Below are positions 42,704 to 51,749 of a stretch of 64,000 nt of DNA, in pieces. The DNA lies in NCBI RefSeq assembly GCF_013408445.1, contig NZ_JACBZL010000001.1, positions 992,001 to 1,056,000 on the forward strand. Reading direction: 5' to 3'. A program made the position numbers and the translations under genes. Under the pieces are notes generated by a model. It worked only from the letters and a program-made list of their open reading frames with translations. It did no database searches and was not told the DNA's origin. How positions within the stretch are numbered: the first letter of the stretch is position 1; the number at the start of each line of letters is the position of its first letter. This DNA is from Corynebacterium tuberculostearicum (GTDB lineage: Bacteria; Actinomycetota; Actinomycetes; Mycobacteriales; Mycobacteriaceae).

Positions 42704-43702
42704 CTATATCGCGTCGAGGACGCGGCCGAGGGCCGCGGAGATGGCCTCAGGGTCTTCGAGGATCACCATGTGTCCGGAGCCTTCCACTGTCTGCAAGCTC
42801 GCGGCGGGCCAATTCTCACAGAGCACTTCGGATTGCGAACGCGGGGTGACGATATCGGCGGTGCCCACCACTACCTCACCATGGAGTTTTGCCAGCCGTT
42901 CTGCGGCACCATACTCGGCGTGATCCAAAAGGTCATCGAAGAAGCCGGAATAGGAGGCCAAGGGGGTATCGAGAAGCATGGCAACGTGGAACTGCAGCTT
43001 CTCCATCTGGGGAAAGCCGGCTAGGGTCACGGCAAAAAGCGGGGCAATAAAGCGGGCAGCTTCGAAGCGGGCACTATCGACGCGGCCAGGTAGGCGCAGG
43101 CACAGGCGGTAGAGCGCGTGCAGGGACTTGGACTGCAAGATCTGGGCCACGCCCTTGGCCGCAAAGCGGCGCATAGAGGTAGAAATCAGCAGAGCGCCCT
43201 TGATGCGCTCATAAACCTCGGCCGGCGCACGACGGATGAGGTTCAAGGCAACCATGCCGCCCAGGGAATGGCCCACGATGACCAGATTGCCGTGGGGAGC
43301 ACGCTCGCGGATGACGGCTAGGACGTCGTCGGCAGCCGCGTCAATGGTGCACTCTTCTGGGGCGACCGTGGAGGATTGCCCATGCCCACGCAGGTCCACC
43401 AACAGTGCGCGCGCGTTGCGGCCGCGCAGGTAATTGGCCTGGTCATAATAGGCCTCTGAAGACAGGCAATAGCCGTGAATGAAGACCACCGTCACTGGGG
43501 CGTCCTCTTGGCCAACTTCGTACCAGGCGATGTCTAAGCCATCGTGGTCCACGGTGCCGGACGCGCTGATGTGGGTAAGCCCCGGCTCGGTAGAGGGATC
43601 ATGCAATCCGCCATAGAGCTTTTCCAGCTCGGCGCGGTGTGAGGGGCGCAGGCGCTTGAGCCAACTACGCGCCACAACGGAAGAACGTTTTCTCAATGCC
43701 AT
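42704..43702 (-). CDS. Alpha/beta hydrolase
   Basis: A 332-residue alpha/beta-fold hydrolase. The oxyanion-hole HGYCLSSEAYY near residue 95, the nucleophile elbow GHSLGGM near 165, the acid in GTADIVTPRSQ and the histidine in EGSGHMVILEDP make a full Ser-Asp-His triad. It may act on lipid or acyl esters; substrate unknown. The start at 43702 (MALRKRSS) is used; the longer frame is antisense to the acyl carrier gene. It is divergent from that gene by only 27 bases. Confidence 0.88.
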   Translation of the reverse strand: MALRKRSSVVARSWLKRLRPSHRAELEKLYGGLHDPSTEPGLTHISASGTVDHDGLDIAWYEVGQEDAPVTVVFIHGYCLSSEAYYDQANYLRGRNARALLVDLRGHGQSSTVAPEECTIDAAADDVLAVIRERAPHGNLVIVGHSLGGMVALNLIRRAPAEVYERIKGALLISTSMRRFAAKGVAQILQSKSLHALYRLCLRLPGRVDSARFEAARFIAPLFAVTLAGFPQMEKLQFHVAMLLDTPLASYSGFFDDLLDHAEYGAAERLAKLHGEVVVGTADIVTPRSQSEVLCENWPAASLQTVEGSGHMVILEDPEAISAALGRVLDAI

Positions 43703-43729
43703 AACGGGATCAATACTAGACTGGTGGGC

Positions 43730-44023
43730 ATGGCAAACGACCTCAGTGCCCAATTGCAGGCAAAGTTTAATGCGAGTGCGCCGGACAAGGAGCCGGAGCG
43801 CGATACTCTCGGCCAGCTCATCGCACTCATCCACAAGGTCACCGGGATCGAGGAAGACTTGGGCCGCGAGACCCGCCTGAAGGATATCGGCGTGGAGTCG
43901 CTCGATCTGGTGGAGCTTACCGTTCGCGCGGAAGAGGCTTTCCAGGTGCGTTTTTCTGAGGAGACGATGCTCAACAGCGAAACCATCGGCGATATCGCCG
44001 AGTATGTGGAGGATCACCAATGA
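43730..44023 (+). CDS. Acyl carrier protein
   Basis: A 97-residue acyl carrier protein. The phosphopantetheine serine is in DIGVESLDLVELT near residue 57, with ESL where DSL is usual. Helix 1 and the acidic C-terminus fit the fold. The ATG at 43730 (MANDLS) is preferred; GTG at 43724 would add two residues. Its TGA overlaps the start of the HAD gene (ATGA), so the two are coupled. An acyl-chain pathway with the divergent hydrolase is possible. Confidence 0.88.
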   Translation: MANDLSAQLQAKFNASAPDKEPERDTLGQLIALIHKVTGIEEDLGRETRLKDIGVESLDLVELTVRAEEAFQVRFSEETMLNSETIGDIAEYVEDHQ

Positions 44024-44805
44024 TTTCTTACCTATCAGACATGGACGGCGTACTCATCAAAGAAGGTGAGATGATCCCTGGTGCCGATAAATTTATCCAG
44101 GCACTCAAAGACAATGACATCGAGTACATGGTGCTCACCAATAACTCCATGTCTACCCCGCGGGACCTATCTGCACGCCTGCGTAATACCGGCCTGGATA
44201 TCCCTGCAGAGCGCATCTGGACCTCCGCTACCGCTACCGCGAACTTTCTTTCCAGCCAGGTAAGCTCCAGCAAGGCCTACGTAGTGGGCGAATCCGGCCT
44301 GACCACCGCCATGCACGAGGCGGGCTGGATCCTCACCAACGATGACCCGGACTTCGTTGTACTTGGCGAGACCCGCACTTACTCCTTTGAGGCGATTACC
44401 ACCGCCATTAACCTCATCCGCGATGGTGCGCGTTTTATTGCCACCAACCCGGATGTCACCGGCCCCGCCCCCACGGGCGTACTTCCAGCTACCGGCGCCG
44501 TAGCTGCGCTCATTACCGCCGCCACCAACCGCGAGCCTTATTACGTGGGCAAGCCAAATCCGGTCATGATGCGTTCGGCGCTGAATAATATCGGCGCCCA
44601 CTCGGAGGAGACGATCATGATTGGTGACCGCATGGATACCGATGTGAAGGCGGGCCTTGAGGCCGGTATGCGCACGGTACTGGTACGTTCCGGCATTTCC
44701 GATGACCACGAGATTTCCCGCTACCCGTACCGCCCGTCGGCCGTGCTGAAATCCGTGGCAGAGCTGCCAGACAGGATCCTGGATCCTTTCGCAGAGGCGG
44801 AATAG
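44020..44805 (+). CDS. HAD-superfamily IIA phosphatase (NagD-like)
   Basis: A 261-residue HAD hydrolase. Motif I is DMDGVLIKEG at the N-terminus, motif II VLTNNSMSTP near residue 38, and motifs III/IV are in YYVGKPNPVMM and MIGDRMDTDVKAG. The order matches NagD/PGP-type subclass IIA. Substrate unknown. It is translationally coupled to the acyl carrier gene, which may hint at a phosphopantetheine or acyl-phosphate link. Confidence 0.9.
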   Translation: MISYLSDMDGVLIKEGEMIPGADKFIQALKDNDIEYMVLTNNSMSTPRDLSARLRNTGLDIPAERIWTSATATANFLSSQVSSSKAYVVGESGLTTAMHEAGWILTNDDPDFVVLGETRTYSFEAITTAINLIRDGARFIATNPDVTGPAPTGVLPATGAVAALITAATNREPYYVGKPNPVMMRSALNNIGAHSEETIMIGDRMDTDVKAGLEAGMRTVLVRSGISDDHEISRYPYRPSAVLKSVAELPDRILDPFAEAE

Positions 44806-44839
44806 TCCATAGCCGAGCGCACCACCCGGCGGCAGAAGC

Positions 44840-44880
44840 AAAGGGGTTGGCCAGCAGCAGCTGGTCCAACCCCTTTCGTG
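44840..44880. terminator. Bidirectional terminator
   Basis: AAAGGGGTTGG (44840-44850) and CCAACCCCTTT (44866-44876) with further CCAG/CTGG pairing inside; T-rich on the plus strand and A-rich on the left for the minus strand. It lies between convergent genes. Confidence 0.85.
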
Positions 44881-44884
44881 CCTT

Positions 44885-45295
44885 CTACGGCAGGCGCACG
44901 GCAGCACTAAAGCCGTGGCGCTGCGCGAGGTAGCGCACGACGCAATCAAGCGCGTCCAGCTCCTCGCGGGTGCCGGTAAGCACCTGGTGACAGCCGATAC
45001 CGCTGCCTGCGTTGGCGCAGGCGTTGCCGCCTTGGGCAAGCGCCGCTACGGAAAGCCCATCCCGGAACCAACGAGTGCACCACTGAGCGGTCAGTGGGTC
45101 ATCGCCCGGAATGATAAATTCCGACTCGGTACGGATGCACCGATCCATGGCGTGTTCAATCTCCGAGCGCAGCGTGCGCGGCATCCCGGAAATCTTGAGC
45201 ATACCGGTGACCACGGTGGCGCCGCCGTTGACGGAGGGCCACGTGGAGGTGGAGGCCGGCTGTTCAACCGGCGCAGGGTTAACGCACGTATTCAT
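44885..45295 (-). CDS. Hypothetical protein
   Basis: A 136-residue protein starting MNTCVNPAPVEQPASTSTWP. It contains RTLRSEIEHAMDRCIRTESEFIIPGDDPLTAQWCTRW and ends with LDALDCVVRYLAQRHGFSAAVRLP. The start at 45295 has GAGGGAG upstream; the frame extends further but without support. No domain is recognised; it lacks export signals. Confidence 0.6.
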   Translation of the reverse strand: MNTCVNPAPVEQPASTSTWPSVNGGATVVTGMLKISGMPRTLRSEIEHAMDRCIRTESEFIIPGDDPLTAQWCTRWFRDGLSVAALAQGGNACANAGSGIGCHQVLTGTREELDALDCVVRYLAQRHGFSAAVRLP

Positions 45296-45770
45296 AGCCG
45301 ATTCTCCCTCGACATAGATCACCACCGCACGAGGCCTGCCGGCCCGGCGCGATGCAAGACGAGCTTCGTCTTCCCCAACGAACTGTCTGATGCGTCTGCT
45401 CACAATTTTCCTGCGTCACACCCCTCCCTACAACCCTCAACTTTCACTTCAACCCCCATTCGCTAAACCTCAACCCTAGGTACAGACTGGGGCCAAAGTT
45501 GCAGGTGAAACCAATGTTACAAATGTGAAATTTGGAGTTTGCTGAGAAAATTCTGCCCCTTCTTGACGGAAGGAAACAGAAGCCCTGCTCACGCACGAGA
45601 ACGCGCAACTAGAATCTCACGCAACCGCCGCCCGTGCGCTCGCGCCGGTCTCCTGCGCCGGATGGCCCCTTCTCGCACGAAATTCCCCGACTTCTCCCCG
45701 CCCCGCGGGGGAGCCTTCCACCGCACCACTTCCCCCAGTGGAAGGCGCTCGCTCCACCAAAGCGGGCAGA
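45296..45770. other. Intergenic region with no supported gene
   Basis: Small frames occur on both strands (for example 45539-45847 plus and 45589-45825 minus), but they are Arg/Pro/Ser-rich, overlap each other and have no ribosome site. The part at 45440-45560 is AT-richer and could hold the promoter for the gene at 44885-45295. Confidence 0.5.
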
Positions 45771-46565
45771 TTACAAAGAGTTCCAGATGGCGGTATTCGT
45801 ATCGTGCCAGAGCGGCTTGCACCATTCGCCAAAGTCGCGGTTTGTGAGCGCGACCATGGCATAGTCGCCGGCGACCCAGAGGTAGGTGCCGGACATGCCG
45901 AAGTGACCGACGGCGTCGGCAGGCAGGGCGCCCATCCAGTGATCTTTGTCGCCGTGGATTTCAAAGCCTAGGCCCCAGGTGCAGTCTTTGAAGCTGCCGT
46001 AGCCCGGAACAATGCCGCGCAACCCGTCGAAATGCACGCGGCGCATGTCGGCCACGGTGGATGGGTGCAAAAGCTGTGGGTCCTGGACTTCCGTAGCAAA
46101 GGCCGCGAGGTCCTCCACTGTGGAGACCAAACCGTGGCCGGCCGAGCCTTCGAGCCGGGTGGACTCCATGCCCAGCGGGGCCAATATGCCTTCACGCAGG
46201 TACTCGGCAAAGTCCATGCCCGTGGCTTCGGCCACGGTATCCGCGGCCCACTCATAACCGGCCGAGGAGTAGATGCGGCGCTCGCCCACCGGCTTTTGCG
46301 ACTCCCGGGAATCAAAGGAAATCCCAGAGGCATGCGCAAGCAGGTGCTCGAGCGTGGAGCCTTCCGGGCCGGCTGGCTGCTCAAGCTCCACGGCTCCTTC
46401 TTCCACGGCCAGCATCACGCCGTAGGCTGCGACCAGCTTGGTCACCGATGCCACCGGGAACTCGCGGGCGGTATCCCCCACCGTTTCTTGCACTTCGCCG
46501 CGGTGCAGCAAGGCTCCGGCCACCGTATCCGCGGGCCACTGGCTAATTTGGCTAAATTCACTCAT
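45771..46565 (-). CDS. Serine hydrolase, beta-lactamase/esterase family
   Basis: A 264-residue class C beta-lactamase-like hydrolase. The Ser-x-x-Lys motif is SVTK in FPVASVTKLVAAYG near residue 45; the Tyr motif is YSSAGYEWAAD near 105; HFGMSGTYLW near 230 stands in for the KTG region. No signal peptide is seen, so it is probably cytoplasmic. The start at 46565 (MSEFSQ) is chosen. Substrate unknown; esterases and D-amino peptidases share these motifs. Confidence 0.85.
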   Translation of the reverse strand: MSEFSQISQWPADTVAGALLHRGEVQETVGDTAREFPVASVTKLVAAYGVMLAVEEGAVELEQPAGPEGSTLEHLLAHASGISFDSRESQKPVGERRIYSSAGYEWAADTVAEATGMDFAEYLREGILAPLGMESTRLEGSAGHGLVSTVEDLAAFATEVQDPQLLHPSTVADMRRVHFDGLRGIVPGYGSFKDCTWGLGFEIHGDKDHWMGALPADAVGHFGMSGTYLWVAGDYAMVALTNRDFGEWCKPLWHDTNTAIWNSL

Positions 46566-46662
46566 ACTCTCTAGCCTACTGAGCCGCATTCGGAAGGAAT
46601 GGACCGCTTTGGGCGCGCCTTTTCGAGCCGGTCACTCCTTAGGTCTACTGGGTTCCGCACAC

Positions 46663-46755
46663 CTTAGGTCCAAGGTGATCGGGCCGATCTGAGCGAATGG
46701 CCCCCTCAATTCAGCCCTAAAGTCCTCAAATCAGCCCGATCAGAATGGACCTAAG
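46663..46755. repeat. Long inverted repeat of CTTAGGTCC arms
   Basis: The left arm CTTAGGTCC-aagg-TGATCGGGC (46663-46684) is mirrored by GCCCGATCA-gaat-GGACCTAAG (46734-46755). Two 9-bp perfect stems are separated by a 4-base mismatch; the spacer is 49 bases. A related CTTAGGTCT (46638-46646) and a GAATGGACC (46598-46606) lie just to the left. The rest of 46566-46899 holds no gene; it contains the start region of phoD. Confidence 0.75.
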
Positions 46756-46899
46756 CCACAGAAGCCGGCGAAAGCCCCTCGAAACCGCCCAACCGCCAGA
46801 CGCGTCAGGCCCACAGGAGGCCACCCAAGTAAACCACCGGTTAAAACAACAAGAACATTTTATGGAATCGGGCAGGAAACGGTTGCACACCCAATAGAC

Positions 46900-48588
46900 A
46901 TGAGAAAACTTTCAACCATGTCTAATAATTCTAAGAACACGGGCAACGCAGTTAACCGCCGCCGCTTCCTGCAATCCACCGGTACCGCCGGTGCCGCCAT
47001 CGCTCTGTCCGGTGCAGCCGCCAACGCACAAAGCAGCCTCTCGCCGCGCGTGGAGCAGCACATGGTGGAGCCCAAGCTGGGCGAGCGGCCCTTCCTCCAC
47101 GGAGTTGCCTCGGGTGACCCGATCCCGGATTCGGTCATCTTGTGGACCCGCGTGACCCCGGAGGCCGATGCGATGCCGGGCTCCGAGCTGGGCGAGGCCA
47201 CCCGGGTGGAGTGGGAAATTGCCAAGGATGAGGGCTTTGGGGACGTCGTCAAGCGGGGCGAGGTGAACACCGACGCCAACCAGGACCACACCGTGCACGT
47301 GGACCCACACGGCTTGGAGCCGGAGACCGTGTACTTCTTCCGCTTTAAGGCGCAGGATAAGTACTCGCCCATTGGTCGCACCAAGACCGCCCCGGCGCTG
47401 AGCGCCTCCCCGGAGGAGCTGACCTTTGGCGTGGCTAGCTGCGCCAATTGGGAGTCCGGCTTCTTCAATGCCTATGGCGATATTGCCCAGCGCGGCCGCG
47501 CGGACCAGCTGGATTACATGATTTTCTTGGGCGACTATATCTACGAGTATCCGCAGCGCGAATACGCCGGCTATGGCCCGGTGCGCCTGCACCACCCGGC
47601 GCACGAGATTATCTCGCTGGAGGACTACCGCATCCGCTTCGGCCGCTACCGCACCGATGAGAACCTGCAGGCCGCACATGGTGCACTGCCGTGGGTTGTG
47701 GTGTGGGATGACCACGAGGTGGCCAACGATAACTGGCGCGAGGGCGCCGAGAACCACACCGAAGGCGAGGAAGGAGCCTTCCTGGACCGCCGCAAGGCCG
47801 CGATGCAGGCCTACTTCGAATGGATGCCGGTGCGCGCGACCAACCCATCCGAGCAGGGCCACCTCTACCGCAGCCTGACCTTCGGCGATCTGGTGGAGCT
47901 GACCATGATGGACCTGCGCACCTACCGCGATGAGCAGGTGCGCTTTGGCCCGCGCAAGATGGCCGCTGAAGGCCGCACGATGCTCGGCTCTGAGCAGTAC
48001 AACTGGCTGCTCAATAAGATCGAGACCTCTTCTGCCAAGTGGAATATGCTGGGCAATTCCGTCATGTTCTCCCCTATGAACCTGGCTACCCTGCAACAAG
48101 ATGACAAGACCAAGCCGGTCTCTTCCTCGCTGTCTTCCAATATCACCGGCATTCCGGTCAACGGCGACCAGTGGGATGGTTACTCGGCGGAGCGCCGCTT
48201 GCTTATCGACGCCCTCTCTAAGCACGACTCCCACACCCTCTTTGTCACCGGCGATATCCACTCCGAGTGGGCGCACAATATCAGCAAGGATGGCCGCATT
48301 TTCGGCGCCGAGATGGTCTGCGCCTCCGTATCAGCGCCTAACGTGAACGAGCAGCTGAAGCTGCCGGAGGGCAATGAGCTGTCCAAGCTGGCCGAGCGTT
48401 ACTTGATGGGCGCCAACCCGCACACCCGCCACGTGGATCTGGACCACCACGGCTACAGCTTTGTCACCGTGCGCCCGGATTCGGCGGAAATGCACTGGTT
48501 GCGCGTGGATAACCTGCTCACTGCCAAGTCCCCGGTGCGCGAGGCCGTGACCATGACCTGGCGCCCGGGTGAGGGCTACAGCAAATAG
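46900..48588 (+). CDS. phoD: Alkaline phosphatase D-type phosphodiesterase, Tat-exported
   Basis: A 562-residue PhoD-family enzyme. The N-terminus has a twin-arginine signal (NRRRFLQSTGTAGAAIALSG), so it is exported folded through Tat. Metal ligands appear in VASCANWESGFF, IFLGDYIYEY (Asp and Tyr), VVWDDHEVANDN and TGDIHSEWAHN. PhoD hydrolyses phosphodiesters and phosphomonoesters outside the cell, typically under phosphate limitation. The start is 46900 or 46918 (MSNNSK); neither has a strong ribosome site. Confidence 0.92.
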   Translation: MRKLSTMSNNSKNTGNAVNRRRFLQSTGTAGAAIALSGAAANAQSSLSPRVEQHMVEPKLGERPFLHGVASGDPIPDSVILWTRVTPEADAMPGSELGEATRVEWEIAKDEGFGDVVKRGEVNTDANQDHTVHVDPHGLEPETVYFFRFKAQDKYSPIGRTKTAPALSASPEELTFGVASCANWESGFFNAYGDIAQRGRADQLDYMIFLGDYIYEYPQREYAGYGPVRLHHPAHEIISLEDYRIRFGRYRTDENLQAAHGALPWVVVWDDHEVANDNWREGAENHTEGEEGAFLDRRKAAMQAYFEWMPVRATNPSEQGHLYRSLTFGDLVELTMMDLRTYRDEQVRFGPRKMAAEGRTMLGSEQYNWLLNKIETSSAKWNMLGNSVMFSPMNLATLQQDDKTKPVSSSLSSNITGIPVNGDQWDGYSAERRLLIDALSKHDSHTLFVTGDIHSEWAHNISKDGRIFGAEMVCASVSAPNVNEQLKLPEGNELSKLAERYLMGANPHTRHVDLDHHGYSFVTVRPDSAEMHWLRVDNLLTAKSPVREAVTMTWRPGEGYSK

Positions 48589-48653
48589 TTGTAAGTTCTG
48601 TCACATGACAGGTACTCGGTGTTAACGAACGGGTAGTACACCTTCGATAGAGA

Positions 48654-48685
48654 TAGTGAAAGACCCTCTCTGGGGAATTTCACTA
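48654..48685. repeat. Inverted repeat after phoD
   Basis: TAGTGAAA (48654-48661) and TTTCACTA (48678-48685), 8-bp perfect arms with a 16-base loop, flanked by GATAG and CTATC. It lies between convergent genes, ahead of a second small hairpin. Confidence 0.6.
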
Positions 48686-48695
48686 CCTATCACTC

Positions 48696-48716
48696 GCCCG
48701 CCTTTCGGGCCCCCTT
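48696..48716 (+). terminator. Possible terminator of phoD
   Basis: GCCCG (48696-48700) and CGGGC (48706-48710) with a CCTTT loop, followed by CCCCTTT; a weak intrinsic terminator. Confidence 0.5.
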
Positions 48717-48735
48717 TGGTGCCGCGGATTCTTCC

Positions 48736-49824
48736 CTAGTCCGCGGCATACTCATAGTCGATGTAGCCGCGCTCGCCGCCCAGGTAGAACGTATCCTGGT
48801 CCGGCTCGTTAAGCTCGAGGCCTTCGCGCCAGCGGCGCACCAGATCCGGGTTGGCGATGAGCTGGCGGCCTACTACTGCGGCATCCACGTAATCCAGCTC
48901 GATTTCGCGCTGGGCATCCTCCTTGGAGGTCATCGTGGGGAAGCCATCATTCATGAGCACCTTGGTCACGCCGTTTGCGCGTGCCTTCTGTGCCAGCGTG
49001 GCGATGAGCTCGCTGTCCGGCTCGCCATGCAGCAGGGATACGTAGGCCAGGTTCAGCGGTGCCAGGGCGTCGAGAAGCCCGCCGTAGGTGGCCAGCATGT
49101 CTTCCTGGTCGTCTTCGATAACGCCCTGCACGTTGTGTGCCGGGGAGAAACGCACGCCCACGCGGTCGGCACCGATTTCTTCTACCACGGCGCGAATGAC
49201 CATCTCTGGCAGGCGCCAGCGATTTTCCGGGCTGCCGCCAAATTCATCTTCGCGCTTATTGGCAGACGGCGCCATAAACTCGTGCAGCAGGTAGCCATTG
49301 GCGCCGTGGATCTCCACGCCGTCGACACCAGCATCAATAGCCCGGCGCGCGCCCTGGCGGAATTCGTCCACGATGCGCGGCAGCTCTTCCGTCTTCAGCT
49401 CGCGCGGGACCGGCGCATCCATCTTGCCGGCGAAGCCACGCACGGTTCCGCCCCAATCGAAGGCGCTCGGCGCCTCCGGGTTCGCACCGTCGATCAGGTC
49501 CGGGTGGCTGGTGCGGCCGCCGTGCATGATCTGCATGAACAGGGTGCCGCCTTCCTCGTGCACGCGGTCTGCGACGGCGCGCCAGCCTTCTGTCTGCTCG
49601 TCGGTCGCAATGCCTGCCTGGCCCGGGAACGCGCGGTTGGTCCACGCCGGGAAGGTTCCCTCCGTAACCACCAGACCGGCCGTGGCACGCTGCGAGTAGT
49701 ACTTCTGGTGCAGCTCGGTAGGTACACCGCTTTCGCCTGCACGCTGGCGGGTCAGTGCCGCCATGGTGACGCGGTTCTCTAGCTTGAATCGGCCAAGTTC
49801 CAGTGGTTCGAAAAGTGAAGTCAT
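48736..49824 (-). CDS. NADH:flavin oxidoreductase (Old Yellow Enzyme, alkene reductase)
   Basis: A 362-residue FMN enzyme of the Old Yellow Enzyme family. LFEPLELGRFKLENRVTMAALTR, the QIMHGGRTSHP loop, AIDAGVDGVEIHGANGYLLHEF and the DRVGVRFSPAHNVQG strand are typical of NemA/YqjM-type reductases. It reduces activated double bonds or nitro groups with NAD(P)H; the real substrate is unknown. Length is normal. Confidence 0.93.
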   Translation of the reverse strand: MTSLFEPLELGRFKLENRVTMAALTRQRAGESGVPTELHQKYYSQRATAGLVVTEGTFPAWTNRAFPGQAGIATDEQTEGWRAVADRVHEEGGTLFMQIMHGGRTSHPDLIDGANPEAPSAFDWGGTVRGFAGKMDAPVPRELKTEELPRIVDEFRQGARRAIDAGVDGVEIHGANGYLLHEFMAPSANKREDEFGGSPENRWRLPEMVIRAVVEEIGADRVGVRFSPAHNVQGVIEDDQEDMLATYGGLLDALAPLNLAYVSLLHGEPDSELIATLAQKARANGVTKVLMNDGFPTMTSKEDAQREIELDYVDAAVVGRQLIANPDLVRRWREGLELNEPDQDTFYLGGERGYIDYEYAAD

Positions 49825-50013
49825 GCCCAGTGCAACGCGCAGCCGGTCCGGTCTATTTCACCTCTGCCAAACACAATCCTTTATGCACTTCAAAAGCTCA
49901 GACGTGCGCACATTCCATTGCCAAAAGGATAATGACACCAGCGTGTATGCCAGCTTTACCTCGCCCAATAATGAGCGCTGGACGGACCGACTCACTGTAG
50001 AAGGCCAGCCCTA

Positions 50014-51606
50014 CTAGCGCGGCTCTGCCGGGATTTCTTGGCCGGTGCTGCCGGCAGTTCCGGAAGCTTGGGTGCCGTCGCCGGCATCACTTCCGGCAGT
50101 GGGCGCAGTGCCGGCCCCGTTGCCGGAATCGGTTCCGCCGTTGGCGGCGCTCGGGGCGGGTGAGGCATTGCCGGTAGCGTCAGTTCCCTGGCCACCGCCG
50201 CCACCGCCGCCGGCAGGTGAATCGGTAGCGCCAGTGCCATTAGAACCTTGCGGGTTGGCGGTCTCCGTGGGAGTAGCGCTGTCTTCCGTCGGCTCGTACT
50301 TCGTGCCGGTCTCGGTGGTTTCGGGGGTGGGGTTGGTAGAGGGGGCGTCGGAAAGCTGCGAGGAAGAGGCCTCCGCGCCGCTATCGCGCCAATGCTCGGG
50401 CGAAAGCCAGCCCGCATCCGCATTTTCGGGGTTGCTTGAGGCCAGGGCCAAGGCACCGACGACAAGCAGAGCCAGTATGAGGCCCGTGGTAGAGGCGCGG
50501 ACCCGGCCGCCAATGGTGGCGATCTTCTGGAACTTGGTATTGGTCTCCAGCGCGCGCCAGATGCCCTGGGTGGGCTCGGGCTCCTGGTCCTCCTCATCCG
50601 GCAGCGCGGGCTTTCCGGGGCCATCGCTTTTCGGGCCATCCGCCTCGGGTGACTGGTGTTCTGGCCGGGAATCGGGGCGCGAGCCCTCCCCTGCCGCGGA
50701 GGCATCCTTGACGGATTCTTGGGCCGCGGCATTGTCGCCCACCGGAAGAATCGGGCGCTGGATTTCGTCCAAGTCGGTCACGTTGTAGTGATCCCAGAAC
50801 TCGGAAAGCAGCGCGGAGCGAATGGCGCGCTCCACCGCCCACTGGCGGGCGGGGGTTACGGTAACCAACACGCGGTAGGTCACGTGCCACGACTGTCCGG
50901 CCGCCTGCGGGGCAACCAGCTGGGTGGCCGGCAGCACCTCGAGCCCGCCATTGACGTCTACGGCGATGGACGGTTCCTGGATGGCCTGCTCGGAAATCGT
51001 GCGCACCCGGCGCGTGATTTCTGGCAGGGTCTCGCCTTCTTGCACCGGCACATCAAAGTTGACCACGGCGCGCGACCACTCCTGGGAGTAGTTGGTGACC
51101 GCGCCGGCCGAGCTATTGGGCACGGTGACCAGCTCGCCGGTGGGTGTGCGCACCTTGGTAGTGCGCAGGGTCAGCATCACCACGGTGCCTTCCACGTCAG
51201 TCACGCCATCGAAGCTGACATAGTCGCCCACGCCAAATTGCTTTTCCGAAAGGATGAAGAAGCCAGAGAGGAAATCCGCAATGATGGACTGGGCGCCAAA
51301 GCCCACGGCGGCCGAGACTATCGTCGCCGGCACCGCCGCACCTACCGCAGGCACGCCGAGATTGGTCAGCGCAGCCCAGATGATGAGGAAGTACGCTGCT
51401 GCCTGCACGATGTAGACCAGCGCACCGGTCAGTGCCAGGCGCGCCTTGGTGGCTTCTTCGTCTTCATCGAGGCGGCGCTCCATAATGCGGATGGCCAGCC
51501 TGCCGATGCGCGGGATCAAAATGCCTATCAGCAATAGCGCGATAAGCGGCAAGCCATGGTCAACAAAAAGGCTCCACAGCTCGTAGAAGTAATACTTCAG
51601 ATTCAT
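50014..51606 (-). CDS. Mechanosensitive ion channel MscS family protein
   Basis: A 530-residue MscS-type channel. Helices lie at about residues 10-30 and 60-80, and the pore helix GAAVPATIVSAAVGFGAQSIIADFLSG at 93-120 is followed by the QFGVGDYVSFDGVTDVEGTVVML beta domain. It opens under hypo-osmotic shock; in Corynebacterium such channels can also export glutamate. An extra hydrophobic helix near 370 and a long, Ser/Thr/Gly-rich, probably disordered C-terminus extend the protein. Confidence 0.93.
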   Translation of the reverse strand: MNLKYYFYELWSLFVDHGLPLIALLLIGILIPRIGRLAIRIMERRLDEDEEATKARLALTGALVYIVQAAAYFLIIWAALTNLGVPAVGAAVPATIVSAAVGFGAQSIIADFLSGFFILSEKQFGVGDYVSFDGVTDVEGTVVMLTLRTTKVRTPTGELVTVPNSSAGAVTNYSQEWSRAVVNFDVPVQEGETLPEITRRVRTISEQAIQEPSIAVDVNGGLEVLPATQLVAPQAAGQSWHVTYRVLVTVTPARQWAVERAIRSALLSEFWDHYNVTDLDEIQRPILPVGDNAAAQESVKDASAAGEGSRPDSRPEHQSPEADGPKSDGPGKPALPDEEDQEPEPTQGIWRALETNTKFQKIATIGGRVRASTTGLILALLVVGALALASSNPENADAGWLSPEHWRDSGAEASSSQLSDAPSTNPTPETTETGTKYEPTEDSATPTETANPQGSNGTGATDSPAGGGGGGGQGTDATGNASPAPSAANGGTDSGNGAGTAPTAGSDAGDGTQASGTAGSTGQEIPAEPR

Positions 51607-51749
51607 GCCTCTAGATTAAGCCGCGTGCCTGAAAACTAGATGCCAGTTGACTGCCAGCAACCGTGCAAAGCCCTCCCCTGCTGGCGCGCACCCTCTATGC
51701 CCTGCGCAAACTCCTGCGGGCTCGGCCGGGCTTGGCTACTCTGTGGGGC

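Noticed and set aside
45539..45847. Overlapping ORFs on both strands in the 45.5-45.8 kb gap
   Set aside because: Arg/Pro/Ser-rich translations without ribosome sites; one overlaps the end of the serine hydrolase gene.
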